From: Notolepis coatsorum
Lineage: Eukaryota > Chordata > Actinopteri > Aulopiformes > Paralepididae
DNA: 64,000 bases
Direction of reading: 5' to 3'
Assembly: GCA_963971535.1 (NCBI GenBank)
Contig: OZ020589.1
Span: forward strand, 87,123,796-87,187,795
Shown one piece after another: positions 36,596 through 48,825 of the stretch. The notes beneath the pieces were generated by a model, which saw nothing but the letters and a program-made list of their open reading frames with translations, was not told the origin of the DNA and ran no database searches. The first letter of the stretch is position 1, and the number at the start of each line of letters is the position of its first letter. The position numbers and the translations under genes are program-made.

Positions 36596-37195
36596 TAGAT
36601 ATAGCAAGTCATATAATTGTGATAACAATAGTGAACGGTAAGGCAAACATCTTATGCTTCTCTGAAACAAAACTTGATGAGTCAGTCAAAGACCCAGAGG
36701 TGGAAATAGAAAAGATTCAATCGTCAGAAATTATAGAAACAAGTATGGGGGTGTCTGCATGTATATACAGAAAGATACCAAATGCATTACCCGTACTGAC
36801 CTGAATCATGATGCAATTGAAACGGTATGGGTTGAAATTATGTTTGAATGGGCTAAAACTGCACCATCTACAGACCTCCAGAGCAAAGTGGCTTTTATAT
36901 ACACTTAATGGGTGTTTAGCTGGGGTGGAAGATGTAGAAAAAAATTCGTATTGAGGACTGGAACACGGATATGCAATGTAAAGAAGCACCCGTCCTTCAG
37001 TAGGTTTTGTGATCTGCAGTGTCAGCCAGCTAATCACCCAACCCACAAGGGTGTGTGATTCAACACAAACTACCATTGATCTCATTCTGAATCTGACCTC
37101 ATACAAGTCCAGGATCTCCAATAGAGGGGTTATAGTATGCGGGTTAAGCGATAATTTTATGATATTCTGTACCCGCAAAAAACTAAATCACTTCC
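36596..37195 (+). mobile_element. LINE APE endonuclease fragment (CR1/L2/Rex type)
   Basis: Pieces in two or three frames read ANILCFSETKLDESVKDPEV (catalytic SETKLD) and, later, LITQPTRVCDSTQTTIDLIL with GVIVCGLSDN (the SDH block, here SDN). The order is that of the endonuclease of CR1/L2/Rex-type LINEs. The GDFN region between them is degraded. No reverse transcriptase follows, so this is an old fragment in intron 1. Confidence 0.7.
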
Positions 37196-37611
37196 TGCTT
37201 CTGCTATGCAAGCTGCTTTTCACTGTTGCTCCGTGTTTTTCTACCTATCGCTACCTTAATGATTTATTATAGCCCTTTCAACTCTAAATACTCTGTATGT
37301 TAACTCCCAGTTCCTATGGTACTTCTCCAGAACTGTGAATTTATTTATTTAGATTTATGACCACAGTACTTCGCCGAAAGGACGAGTAGCGAGATCTCTC
37401 CGTGGGAGGACCAGCGAGATGAAGACGTATCCGTCTTATCAGCTACACACAAAGGACTATGTCGGGCACTGCTGAAGGCGAGGATATTTATGAAAGGCGA
37501 GAATACTTCATAAAGACCCCGGCTGAAAGCAAACAAGACCCACCATTACCAGCTAAGTACCTAGCTTAGCTTCAGTTTAGCCTAACCTGAAAAGACAATA
37601 AATAAGGGAAG

Positions 37612-38930
37612 ATGCCGGGACTCGGCTCTCCCACAGAATGTACTAGCTGCCTGAGGATGAGTAAGAGGATTTTAGAGCTGGAGGCTCGAGTTTCTATCCT
37701 GCACCAAATCCAACAGGATGAGCGACTCATTGACTCTATTTTTGAAGCTACTACAAATATAGCCAACGATACCATGATTGAGACCTGGCCTAGGCTAGCT
37801 ACAGAACAGCACCACCCAAAAGACGGTCCCTGGCACAAGCAAGGAGCTAGACCAAAGCAGTGGACCACCGTCAAGGATAAAAGGAGAAATAAACGAAACA
37901 GGAACACGACCATTACCTCACCCCCGGTACCGCCAGGAAATAGTTTCAACCTACTCTCGGAAACACGCATATCAACACCCAAAGCAAAAAGACTTAGAAG
38001 CGTGGCTAACGACGCTAGCGAAGCAAACAGCGAGCGGAACGGAGCTCACGCTAACGACGCTAATAGCAGGAATACCGGAGCTCACGCTAACACTAGCGAA
38101 GCAAACAGCTGGCATGCCGGAGCTCACGCTAATGCTAGCAAAGCTAACAGCCGGCACATCGGAGCACACGCTAACGACGAGACGACGAGGAAAACAGAGC
38201 CACGAGCGACGTGGCTAGCAAACACGACCCAGACTGAGCTAACGGCTAACAGCGAAGAGACTACCATGCGCCGAGGAGAACGTCGCGGTAGCCGACACCG
38301 AAGGTACGAGACCAGCGTTAACATGCCGGCTATTGAGAAGGCTAGTGGTACAGCTAGCGAGGCTTCACCAAGGCCACAGGACTGTGGTAAGAACCGGCAG
38401 ACTAGGCCTAATCCAAAAACAAACGGCCCCACAACTGTTGGAAAGAAAAATGCTAACCTCACACAGAAAACAGACTGCATACTGATTGGAGATTCCACAA
38501 CAAGGTATGTGGAGATGGCAAACACAGAAAATATATGTCTAGACAACACATCTGTGAAAGAGCTGGCCAAAAGACTTCCAACACTCATCGGGCCAGACAT
38601 AACAAAAATTGTCATTCACTCTGGATCGTTTGACATCCTGCGAAGGAAAACGGGCACAGAGACATTGAAAGAGGATTTCACTTGTTTAATGAACACACTA
38701 GACAAATATCAGGATGTATCCATCAGTGGACCAATTGCATGCTATCGCAGAGGACAAGAAGCCTTTAGTCTACTCCTAAATTTTTATTCATGGTTAGAAT
38801 CTGCCTGTCTAACACACAGACTGAATTTCATTGACAATTTTAATGTGTTCAGAGGAATGGATTCTTCCCAAACCGCCTTGGTTCGAGGCTTCTAGCAGCA
38901 AACCTACGTCATGACTCAGTGACTTCCAAG
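37612..38930 (+). pseudogene. L2 ORF1 with esterase-like domain
   Basis: The frame starts MPGLGSPTECTSCLRMSKRI with a CxxC and a short coiled coil (residues ~15-45), then a basic linker (DKRRNKRNRNT). A repeat region (about 38000-38170) has units like ASKANSRHIGAHAND. From residue ~283 an SGNH-hydrolase-like fold follows: DCILIGDSTTRYVE (GDS, catalytic Ser), VIHSGSFDILRR (where GTND is usual) and ISGPIACYRRG. The frame is open for 427 codons to 38895, where a frame change separates it from RLGSRLLAANLRHDS. In the family, ORF1 binds RNA and has esterase activity; the altered GTND block suggests it is inactive here. Confidence 0.8.
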
Positions 38931-40018
38931 TAGGGCTGGGCGATATGGCCTCTAAATGATATCGCGATATTTTTTGGCCATATCGCGATACACGATATAT
39001 ATCGCGATATTTTGACATTTCCTCTAAATCACTTAAAAATGCTTGATTTAACCCTTTGATGCATACAGTCACACCAATATGATGATTATAATAAGTCCCT
39101 GCAACATATGTTTGCATTATTAAACCATGAAGATGCTTTAAAAAATAATTTAATGAAAATGTACTAAGAGTAGTCTACTGACTGACACACTAATAAAAAA
39201 ATGTATTTACATCTAAGACAATTTATATAAAAACTCTTAAGACTTAATGATTTTAGAATATTTCAGATAATGAAATTAAATGTTTATATCATCAACTATC
39301 CAGTTAGTATTTATACTGTCTGTAACGTTTGGCTACTTTAAATCATTGAATGTAGAGAGAGAGCGAGAGAGAGAGCGAGAGGGGGCAAGAATGAACAAGA
39401 GAGCCAGCCCCCCCCCCCTCGGGTTTTGTTCTAGGTTCGCGTTTTGATCGTCTAAGCTGCCGTAGGTGATGACGTCACACTCGAATGTAAACAGGAAGAG
39501 ATGGAGATGGAGACAAGGAGATGGAAATTGGATGATATACAGAAACGAATAACCAATAAATATGAAGTTATGTTTAAACTTCTGTTGTCAAGTGTTGTCA
39601 ATATAACCCACCCCCTTTCCTCACGAATGGAACTAGTCTTGTGGAGTCCGCTTTGACCGTTTTCCAGGGTTAGCAGCTATCGCTAGTTAGCTTAGCATAA
39701 TCCTAATGGATACCTTGGTTAGCAGCTACCGTTAGCTCATTGCTTGTGTCAATTAAATTGCATGTTATTAAAGGTCCGCGCTGGTCTGTCTAATGAAATT
39801 ACAACCGCAACATTATATCGCACTGTACAGCCCTGACTACACTAACGTTAGCCTATAGCTCCGCCGTCCCTTCTCGAGGAAAGCACTGAGAGTGTCTCTC
39901 GGCCGCGGGCGGCGCCATATAAACTAAATACTCGATGTTCGCAATATAGTACAGTACTACATCTCGGGTAGAACAATCCGCGATACATCGAGTATACTCG
40001 ATATATCGCCCACCCCTA
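38931..40018. mobile_element. hAT element (tagggctgggcgatat family) in L2 ORF1
   Basis: TIRs tagggctgggcgatat and atatcgcccacccct (plus a) are flanked by the perfect duplication cttccaag (38923-38930 and 40019-40026). The interior matches the reverse complement of about 50203-51148. Near 39815 it contains cactgtacagccctg, like the terminus of another hAT family (50034-51263), suggesting a composite interior. No transposase ORF was recognised. Confidence 0.9.
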
Positions 40019-40383
40019 CTTCCAAGGGCATCAAACTCATGATACAAGCACGAGCATAAGGCGTCCTGTCCCCAGACAAGGCCATCATGGCTACCAGCAA
40101 CCCGCTTGATCAAATGTCCCCGAGAGAGCTAATCAAATCAGCTCATCATGCTGAACAGCATATGGGACCCAACAACGCACTAGAGGAGATGGACAGTCTG
40201 CTAGCACCAAAAAGGGTATTAAATGAATAGTACAAACACCATGACATCTTTCAAAACATACCGGTAATCTTAACCAGCCAATGGCATGGTAAAACCTATA
40301 AAAGATATACACCATCAATGCGTTCACCTGCTATTAATCTCGAAGCCATCAAGGTCAAGCCAAAGCAGACCTCCTCTAAAGAA

Positions 40384-41849
40384 GTCCAACAAATAAAATT
40401 AGCCCTCCTAAATGTCAGATCACTGAATAATAAAAAAAAAATTAGTAAATGATCCGATTAAAGAAAATAACTTAGATTGCATCTGCCTAGTAGAGACATG
40501 GCTCAATAATGACACAGCTACATCAATAATGATAGAGGCTTCTCCACCAGACTATAATTTTTATCAAATACCCAGAAAAAATAGAAGGGGGGGGGGGGGG
40601 GGGGGAGTTGCAGCCATTTTCTCCTCAAAACTCTTGTTTAGAATCACGGAACTAGGCAAATTCATGTCGATGGAATATCTTGCCATTGAGCTCAAAACAG
40701 AATCAACCATTATCGTCACAATATACCGACCGCCCAGACACTCACCAATATCTATACAGGAGCTCTCTGAACTGATCTCATTATGTGTTACCAGATATGA
40801 TAAGGTGATCCTAAATGGAGACTTGAACATCCATTTTAATAAGAAAACAGACTCCAAAACTATAGAGCTAGAAAATCTACTGGATAGCTTTGATCTAACA
40901 CAACATATAACAAATGCAACCCACAAGCTTGGAAATACATTAGACTTAGTTATAACAACAACTGGGCTAAGCATAAAAAATTTCTCAATAACTGAATTAC
41001 CTGTCTCCGACCATCACTGTATATTTTTTGATACTCAAATAACCCTTACTAAAACAAAAAATAAATCATAGTTCAAAAGAGGCTCCTAAACGACAAGGCT
41101 GAATCAAAGTTCATTAATCTTATCAGACTACATGAACCACACAATCATGACAGCTCTCTAAATGAAATGGTAGAAAATCTCAATGATGCACTGTCATCTG
41201 TATTAGATTCTGTCGCCCCACTAAAAATGAAAAAAAAGAAAACCAGAGCCTCGCCCTGGCTGAACTATAATGCGGTCAACAAAGAAAAAAGGAAATGTCG
41301 TGCAGCAGAGCGAAAATGGAGAAAAACAAAAACCACCATATGCTGTGATATATACAAAGATGCTTTAACTGCTTATAATAAAACCATCCACTTAGCAAGG
41401 AAAGACTACTTCTCTAAAATCATTACAGAAAACGCTGGAAACTCCAGAATCCTTTTTTCCACTATTAATCTACTACTCAACACTGCCCCTACACCTCCTC
41501 AGTCATCAAGTGTGAAGAACTTGCACTATTCTTTAACAACAAAATAACCTTGATCAGGGCCAGCATTACTCATGATGGAAATACAGCTGATTGCAGCAAA
41601 CCGTGCAATGTAACCATGAGAAGATTCACATGCATCACATTAGATGTACTCTGCAAAACTGTCTCAGAATGTAACTCCTCCACCTCAGACATTGACCCTA
41701 TACCTACAGCGTTCTTCAAACGGGTGTTTAATAGTGTTTCAAGCCCTGTGCTAGATATCATAAACACTTCCCTTAGAACTGGTATTTTCCCAGATGCCTT
41801 TAAAACAGCAGTTGTAAAGCCATTACTAAAAAAACCTAACTTGGATAGT
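40384..41849 (+). pseudogene. L2 ORF2, APE endonuclease and linker
   Basis: The first part reads LALLNVRSLNNK, then CLVETWLNNDTA (catalytic Glu), IYRPPRHSP, LNGDLNIHF (GDLN block) and LPVSDHHCIFF (SDH block). A G run at 40588-40605 lies inside the coding line. The linker (for example RASPWLNYNAVNKEKRKCRA and LHYSLTTK) leads to VVKPLLKKPNLDS, where the LTR insertion lies. There are several frame changes (near 40440, 41070 and 41540). Confidence 0.82.
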
Positions 41850-43158
41850 TACAGGTTACTGAGGGGTTACAAAACCCTGACTGTATTAAAGATTGTGATA
41901 GATTAAACCACTACTACATATTATTATTATTATTACTTGCCAGACAGTACAGTTAATTATGGCAGACACTCAGAATAGACGGCACGGTGACAAGGAGATA
42001 TCATTTACAGTATTTATTATTATGCAGCAAATATACAAATGGGAATGACTTGGTCGCTCTTTTATGGCAAATAATATTAGAAAGTCAGCAAGTAGCAAAG
42101 TCAGTGGGAATGAATAATTCCTAGGCTAGGTATACTAGACCAAACGCCGCCTGGCGTGGGATGGCAATATAGGGGGGCAAACGAGGGTACCGCTGGAGAC
42201 TGGTGATATCCTCCCAGAGTTGTAAGCTCCAGAGGAACGAAGAATGTAAGGATACTCAGGCTGTTCACTTGAAGAAAAGGGGTTCTCATACGGATCCGGT
42301 CTTTATAATCCAAGTGCTCAGTAGCAAGGTAATAGCTGTAATCCAATGCTCTATAGCAATGATGATAGCCAGCCAGCTTCGTCCCCGAAGCTAGCCCGAG
42401 GTAAGATCTTCAAGGTAGTTAAATCCAAACGACAGTGGGTATTAACGATGCTCTTCTCCACGGTACTACGTTTCCACAATCACTATAATCCAACCAATAA
42501 TGGTTCTACAATATCGCCGCGGTAGGTTCCAATGCGCACATGTCCAATAGTTCTGCTACTAGGCCCTCCTCGTGTGCTGGCACTAATTACTTTAAGTCCA
42601 CACACACTTGCTAAGGTTCACGCTAGTTACTAAACGAACGAACTGCTTGTTAATGCTGCACACCGAACGAACTGCTGTAATACGATTCACACTAAATGAC
42701 GACTCTTTACTTCACATTAAGTTAGGTCGAACTTGACTCTGCTATACGCTAGGTGCAGCTACTGCTGTTGCATTACTCCGGACGAACTTCACGTTACTGC
42801 ATTAGATCGAACCGGTACGAACTTCTTACTTCACACACGAACGCCGAACTGCTACTGTTCGCGCCTTCCACGATATATATACTTAAGAGGGCTTTCTAGT
42901 GCCCAGCCGCAGATCTTGTCTGGAATCAATGCGCTGGCACCAGGCATGTCCCAACTTGTCCAGACTCGCCTTTGAACCTGTCTCAGGGGCGCGGTTCTTG
43001 GCGCCGCCAACGTCAAGGGCATTATCCAATGAGGAAAGCGAATAATGCTATGATTCAAACGAAGGCTTAAAGGGATATAGCTTATATATATAACTAATAT
43101 ACAAGTTATATAAACAATAAAACGTAGATTCTCAATGTTAATCTGGCCCTTCAGAATA
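41850..43158 (-). mobile_element. BEL/Pao solo LTR in L2 ORF2
   Basis: This is the reverse complement of the LTR at 19102-20363 at both ends and in internal blocks. It is flanked by gatagt on both sides (41844-41849 and 43159-43164), consistent with a short target duplication. No internal region is present, so it is a solo LTR left by recombination. It interrupts the LINE between PNLDS and NEMANYRPIS, so it is younger than the LINE insertion. Confidence 0.85.
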
Positions 43159-44497
43159 GATAGTAATGAAATGGCAAATTATCGTCCAATATCCAACCCA
43201 CCATTCATTAGCAAAGTACTTGAAAAGATAGTTTCAGTTCAAATAAATTCCTTTCTTGAAGAAAACAACATCTTAGAAGAATTTCAGTCGGGATTCAGAA
43301 AATATCATAGCACTGAAACTGCCCTCACCAAAATAATCAGTGACCTCAGGCTAAACTCTGATGAGAATAAGATCTCCATCCTTATCCTGCTAGATCTCAG
43401 TGCAGCATTTGATACAATCGATCACGATATTCTAATCGATCGTCTTGAAAACCTTGTCGGTTTCTCAGAGCATGTGCTAGGCTGGTTCAAAACATACATC
43501 AGAGGGAGGAAATTCTATGTTAGACTAGGAGAGCACATGTCTGATATATACGACAACAACTATGGGAGTTGCACAAGGGAGTTGCTTAGGTCCTTTACTC
43601 TTCTCCCTTTACATGTTACCGCTGGGTAATATCATCAGAGAACATAATGTAGATTTCCATAGCTATGCGGATGATACACAACTGTACATATCTGCTGAAC
43701 CAAATGATACAGCGATTAGCTCCATTACAGACTGCTTACTGGCAATAAATAAATGGATGAGTAAGAACTTCCTGAAACTAAACGAGAACAAAACTGAAAT
43801 TCTAATTATCGGCCCCAAAACTAAAAAAGAAACGTTAATAAAGAACCTGGGAGGACTAACACCTTGGATCAAATCTGAGGTCACTAGTCTCGGGGTTATC
43901 ATAGATTCAGAACTGAACTTCAATTCTCATATTAGCAAAGTAACGAAAACATCGTTCTTCCATCTCAGAAATATAGCAAAAGTAAGACCATTTATTAATC
44001 AGAACGATTCTGAGAAGCTAATTCATGCATTCATATCTAGCCGGTTAGACTACTGTAATGCACTTTTCACAGGTCTCCCTAAGAAAACCACAGAGAGGCT
44101 TCAGCTTATCCAAAACTCCGCAGCCCGACTGCTAACTAGAACCAAAAGGAGAGAGCACATTAGTCCAGTCTTAGCTACTTTACACTGGCTTCCTGTAACA
44201 TTTAGAATTGACTTTAAGGTCCTTCTCCTTACATACAAAGCTCTAAATGGACAGGGACCTAGCTACATCACCAACACTCTAATAAATTACACACCAGCAA
44301 GAACCCTGCGATCATCAGCTGCTGGACTAGTACTAGAGGCTCCCAGAAACAGTCAAAAGAGGATCGGTAATGCAGCCTTTATCAACTATGCCCCAAAACT
44401 GTGGAACAAACTACCCCAAAACATCAGGGAAGCCAACTCGCTAGACAACTTCAAAAGACAGCTTAAAACCTATCTCTTTGCTCAGGCATTTCAATGA
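43159..44497 (+). pseudogene. L2 ORF2, reverse transcriptase and C-terminus
   Basis: Two overlapping frames carry a full set of RT motifs: NEMANYRPISNPPFISKVLE, FQSGFRKYHSTETAL, LLDLSAAFDTIDH (motif A), [14 protein letters not shown] (motif B, in the second frame from 43562) and [15 protein letters not shown] (motif C). [15 protein letters not shown] and the end [20 protein letters not shown] are typical of the L2 group. One frame change near 43562 is visible; beyond it the frame is open to 44497. Confidence 0.88.
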
Positions 44498-44700
44498 AAC
44501 ATCAGGGATATCCTGACACAAATTGTACTTACCTGCACTATTCTTACCCTGCCTACTTTTATCCACTGCCTATCAAATTCTGACTACCTCCTACTGTATG
44601 CACTGTAATTTTGAGAGAGAACTATTTTATCACACTTTTTACTTCTTACTGATGCACTGCTGTTGTATGTTAAATACCCTGTTGTATTTCCGTTCTATTT

Positions 44701-45045
44701 TATAATTTTTAGACTATTTTTAAACTAAAAGATTTGCAAATACAGTACGGTTTGTGATACGAAAAGAGTCCAGAAAAAAAAGTATATACATTTGACGTAG
44801 AAACTGTACATTGGAGGAGGTTGGGTAGGTGGGGGGGGGGTGGGGGACACTGTACATTGGAGGTGGTTGGGTGGGGAGGGGGGTTGGGTAGGAGTGGGGG
44901 GGGAGGTTGGGTAGGAGTGGGGGGGAGGTTGGGTAGGAGGGGTGGGTGGGGGACACTGTACCACTGTACAAGCAAAACTGTACATTGGAATATTGACAAG
45001 ACCATACTTGGTAATTTACTGTACATTGGAGGGGGTTTTGTTAGG
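44701..45045 (+). repeat. G-rich minisatellite with actgtacattgga units
   Basis: The unit actgtacattggagg followed by variable gttgggtagg and G runs occurs at 44807, 44849, 44974 and 45020. The part 44817-44955 is nearly all G and T, with many runs of three or more G. It adjoins the 3' end of the minus-strand LINE and a related tail follows the plus-strand copy (48225), so it belongs to the LINE's 3' region. Confidence 0.75.
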
Positions 45046-46730
45046 ACATTTACAGGGGCCAGTTTCGAATTGCAGTCTCCCGTAGGTGTTTTTTGAGAGT
45101 GTTTTTGAAAATGGGTAGTGATTCACATTCACATTCCTTTACAGCTTTGGGTAGGGCGTTCCACATTGATGTGGCATAATTGCGAAACGTGTTTAGTCCC
45201 TTGTTTGAGCCGAATCTGGGTTTAACATGATTTGTGGAGCTCCCTCTGGTGTTGTGATCGTGGTATTCACTGACCTTTGGGAAGTATTTTGACATGTACA
45301 TGGGTACCTTGGTCGTGTAGTGCATCTTGTAGACCAGGCCCATTGCAAGTTGCTGTACTCTGTCGTCTACTCTAAGCCATCCTAGGTTGTCAAAGTGGGC
45401 AGGGGTGAGGTGGGTTCTAGGCGTAAGGTCAAGCAGTAGTCTGACCAGTTTGTTTTGAGATGTTTGTAATTTTGTTTTTAGCGCCTTTGAGGTGCTTTGG
45501 TACCATGAGGTGCAAGCATAGTCGTAGTACCCTTGAATGAGTGCTCCTGCCAGTCTTCAGGGTATTCTTGTTTACCAGTGAGGAGATCCGGTACAAGAAT
45601 AGAGTTCGTTGGTTGACTTTTTTTATTACATTGGATGCCATTTTGTCACAGGAAAGATTTGCCTCTAGGATGGAACCCAGGTAGGTAATATCTTCTTTCC
45701 TTGTGACAATATTGTCACCCACTGTAACTGAGAAGCCGTCGGTCTTGCTGAGTTTGTTATTTGAACCGAAGAGAATGGACTGTTTTTCCCATGTGTAGTG
45801 ATAGTTTGTTATCAGCGAGCCATATGCAGATTTTGCCTAGTTCTGAGCTGAGGGTTTTTTCAACCTGTAACTTGTTCTTGTCAGAGACCAGCAGGGCTGA
45901 GTCGTCCGCAAACAGGAACAAGTTGCAGTCACAAGCTGACGACATGTAATTTGCATAAATTAGGAACAGTAGCGGACCTAGTATGCTTCCTTGTGGAACA
46001 CCACAGCTTACTGTGAGGGGGGGGGGGATAGGGTACCGTTTACCTCCACCATCTGCTCTCTCCCCTCCAGGTAGGATTGCATCCAGCTCACTGATAGACT
46101 ATCAAAACCGATTGCTTTTAGCTTGTCAATCAGAATGGTGTGATTGACAGTGTCGAAGGCCTTTTGTAGGTCCAGCATGACCATGCCGCAGTATTTGCCC
46201 GCGTCCACCTCTTGTTTGATGTGGTCGTTTAAATAGAGAGGGCATGTGTCAGTGGAGTGGGATGTTCTGAAGCCAGATTGGAATTCGTAGATTAGAATTT
46301 TTTCCGCAAGGTATTTTTCGACCTGTTCGTATACAATTTTTTCCATGACTTTCGAGATGGAGGTAAGGATAGAAACAGGGCGGTAGTTGCCTGGGTCTAA
46401 TTTACTGCCTTTTTTGTGCAGGGGTGTTACTCTCGCAATTTTGAAGTCCTTGGGGACGTGTCCCTGTTCTATGGAGAGGTTTATTATGCGTGTGATGACT
46501 GGGGTGATGGCGGCTGCTGAGTCTCTGAGGAATTTGGAGGGGATGTTGTCATGGCCAGTGGCCTTGTTAGGTTGGAGGGCGCTCAGTTTTTTGAGTACCT
46601 CATCTGTTGTTACCATTTCCAGTTTGAAGTCGTCTTTGTGGACCCCTAGGTTCTTGTAGTATGCTACTATGTGTTCTACCCCATAATGCCCTGAGTGGGA
46701 GGGTAGTTTGTTTACCAGTGAACACATCCT
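45046..46730 (-). mobile_element. LINE-C copy 1, minus strand (Rex1/CR1-like, uncertain clade)
   Basis: Minus-strand frames give an RT: KLDPGNYRPVSILTSISKVM, YEFQSGFRTSHSTDTC, MVMLDLQKAFDTVNH (motif A, 46150-46180) and FLFADDSALLVSD (motif C, about 45920), then DITYLGSILEANLSCDKMAS and the C-terminal RFGSNKGLNTFRNYATSMWN. Stops and frame changes lie between the pieces. No endonuclease is present, so it is 5'-truncated. It meets copy 2 head to head at about 46730. Confidence 0.85.
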
Positions 46731-48240
46731 AGCCTTCTACAAAAAGCTAGAGGTTCCCAAAGACGACTTCAAACTCGAAATGGTAACAACTGATGAGGTG
46801 TTCAAAAAACTGTGCGTCCTCCAACCTAACAAGCCATGACAATATCCCCTCCAAATTACTCAAGAGACTCAGCAGCCACCATCACCCCAGTCATCACCCA
46901 CATAATAAACCTCTCCATAAAACAGGGACACGTCCCCAAAGATAAAATTGCGAGAGTGACCCCGCTGCACAAAAAAGGCAGCAAATTAGATCCAGGCAAC
47001 TACCGCCCTGTTTCTATTGTTACATCCACTCCATCTTGAAGGTTATGGAAAAAATAGTCTACGGACAGGTCGAAAAGTACCTTGATCCTGTTCGCGGACG
47101 ACTCAGCCCTGCTGGTCTCTGACAGGGACAAGTTGCAGGTTGAAAAAGCCCTCAGCTCTGAACTCAGCAGAATCTGCACCTGTCTCGCTGATAAACTATC
47201 ATTACACCTGGGTAAAACAGAATCCATTCTCTTTGGATCAAATAGCAAACTCAGCAAGGCCAACGGCTTCTCTGTTACAGTGGGTGACAATATTGTCACT
47301 AGGGATGGGTACCGAATTCGGTACTTTTGAGGTACCGAACCGAAACACGTCGGTACTACCGAGTATCGAATCAAGCGAGAAACCAAAAAAAAAAAAAAAA
47401 AATTATTAATTTTTTTTTTTTTTTTTTACTTTTTTCTTTTCATGTCAACGTTCACACGCACAATATATGCTTACCTATGATTTGACTTGATTCAACAACA
47501 AAGCAGTCGGAGCAATAACAAGCCGAAAACTGTCAAAATTGTAGTTATTTGAAGTTTGGATTTTTTTTTTTACGACTGAGGTAGGTAAATTAAATTTCTT
47601 GAGACTAAAGTACCGAAAAAAGGTACAGTTGGGTACCGGTATCGATTCACAGGTACCGGTACCGGTTCAAATGTGAAAGGTACCCATCCCTAATTGTCAC
47701 AAGGAAAGATGAAATTACATAACTGGGTTCCATCCTTGAGGCAAATCTTTCCTGTGACAAAATGGCAACCAATGTAATAAAAAAAGTCAACCAATGAACA
47801 AGAGATTATTGTACCGGATGATCCGGATCTCCTCTCTGGTAAACAAGAATACCTTGAAAACTCTTAACAGGAGCACTCATTCAAGGGTACTACGACTATG
47901 CTTGCGTCTCATGGTACCAAAGCACCTCAAAGGCCCAAAAAACAAGGCTACAAACATCACAAAACAAACTGGTCAGAGTCAGACTACTGCTTGGCCTTAC
48001 TCCTAAAACCCACCAGAGGTTGTTCCACAAATCATGTTCAACCCAGATTCGGCTCAAACAAGGGACTAAACCCGTTTCGCAATTAAGCCACAATAATGTG
48101 GAAGGCCCTACCCACAGCCGTAAAATAATGTGAATCCCTACCCTCCTTCAAAACCGCTCTCAAAGAGCCTACGGGTGGCTGCAATTAGAAACTGGCCCGA
48201 TAAATGTCCAAATCCAAATGGAGGGGGTTGGGTGGGTGGG
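46731..48240 (+). mobile_element. LINE-C copy 2, plus strand, internally deleted
   Basis: Plus-strand frames repeat the same protein as copy 1: AFYKKLEVPKDDFKLEMVTT, KKGSKLDPGNYRPVSIVTS, then LFADDSALLVSDRDKLQVEK and the C-terminal region to about 48200. The part between VEKYL and LFADDSALL (motifs A and B) is missing. A hAT-like MITE (47300-47692) lies inside. Many stops show it is dead. Confidence 0.83.
47300..47692. mobile_element. hAT-like MITE with tagggatgggtacc ends
   Basis: TIRs tagggatgggtacc and ggtacccatccct (plus a) are flanked by the perfect duplication attgtcac (47292-47299 and 47693-47700). Subterminal taccgaattcggtac and accggtaccggt motifs occur at the ends. A/T runs fill the centre. 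It is 393 bp and non-coding. Confidence 0.9.
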
Positions 48241-48424
48241 GGATTTGGAACCATATGTAGAGAGACATTTCATCGGCGACTCAGTGCATGTGTGTGTTCC
48301 TGTGGGTCGCCCATCTCGCGTGTGTGTTAAACTGCATGACAAATAAAGACTTCTAGTCTAACAATTACAATGACATGGGACATGCAATGGGCGGCGCACA
48401 CACACAGGAATACACACACACATG

Positions 48425-48820
48425 CATTGTCTTTTTCTCAGGGTCACCGATGCGATTGAGCTCTGCGCTTAACCCATCCCGTCGTCCTTCCCCCCAAGGG
48501 CAGCCGGGAGCAGACAGGGGGTCGGCGAGGTACCGCGCCCGGGGACAAATCCAAGTGCTCCTGCCCGTCTTCGTCAAGGACGCGACAGCATCAGCGATCT
48601 GTTGTGCATGTTTTTCCATTGGGTTTATCTTATCAGGGGGAAACCCTTGCGAGCACGGGGAGAACATGCAAACTCCACACAGAAAGGCCTGGGAGATACT
48701 CCACCTGGGTACCTGGCAACGCGGAAACCTGGTCCCCAAGCAGGAATCGAACCCTGGACCTTCTTGCTGTGAGGCGACACGCCGCGACAGTGTTAACCAC
48801 TACACCACCGTGCCGATGCA
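48425..48820 (-). mobile_element. tRNA-derived SINE, full head
   Basis: Read on the minus strand it starts cggcacggtggtgtagtggt (A box) and continues with gtccagggttcgattcctgc (B box), then ggcctttctgtgtggagttt and gcatgttctccccgtgctcg. This is a widespread fish SINE form. The tail end (towards 48425) has gagaaaaagacaatgc. No clean target duplication was found. It is in sos1 sense orientation. Confidence 0.85.
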
Positions 48821-48825
48821 AAGCA

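Larger units (their letters stand above)
37340..44700 (+). mobile_element. L2-type LINE, nearly full length, split by a hAT and a solo LTR
   Basis: ORF1 (37612-38930 and 40027-40057) and ORF2 (40384-41849 and 43159-44497) follow in the usual order. A hAT element (38931-40018) cuts the end of ORF1 and a BEL/Pao solo LTR (41850-43158) cuts ORF2 between its linker and RT. Clade is inferred from the esterase-like ORF1 and RT motifs (NYRPISNPPFISKVLEKIV). The 5' end is placed loosely at 37340; the 3' end, about 200 bases after ORF2, is also approximate. It is antisense to sos1 in intron 1. Confidence 0.88.
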
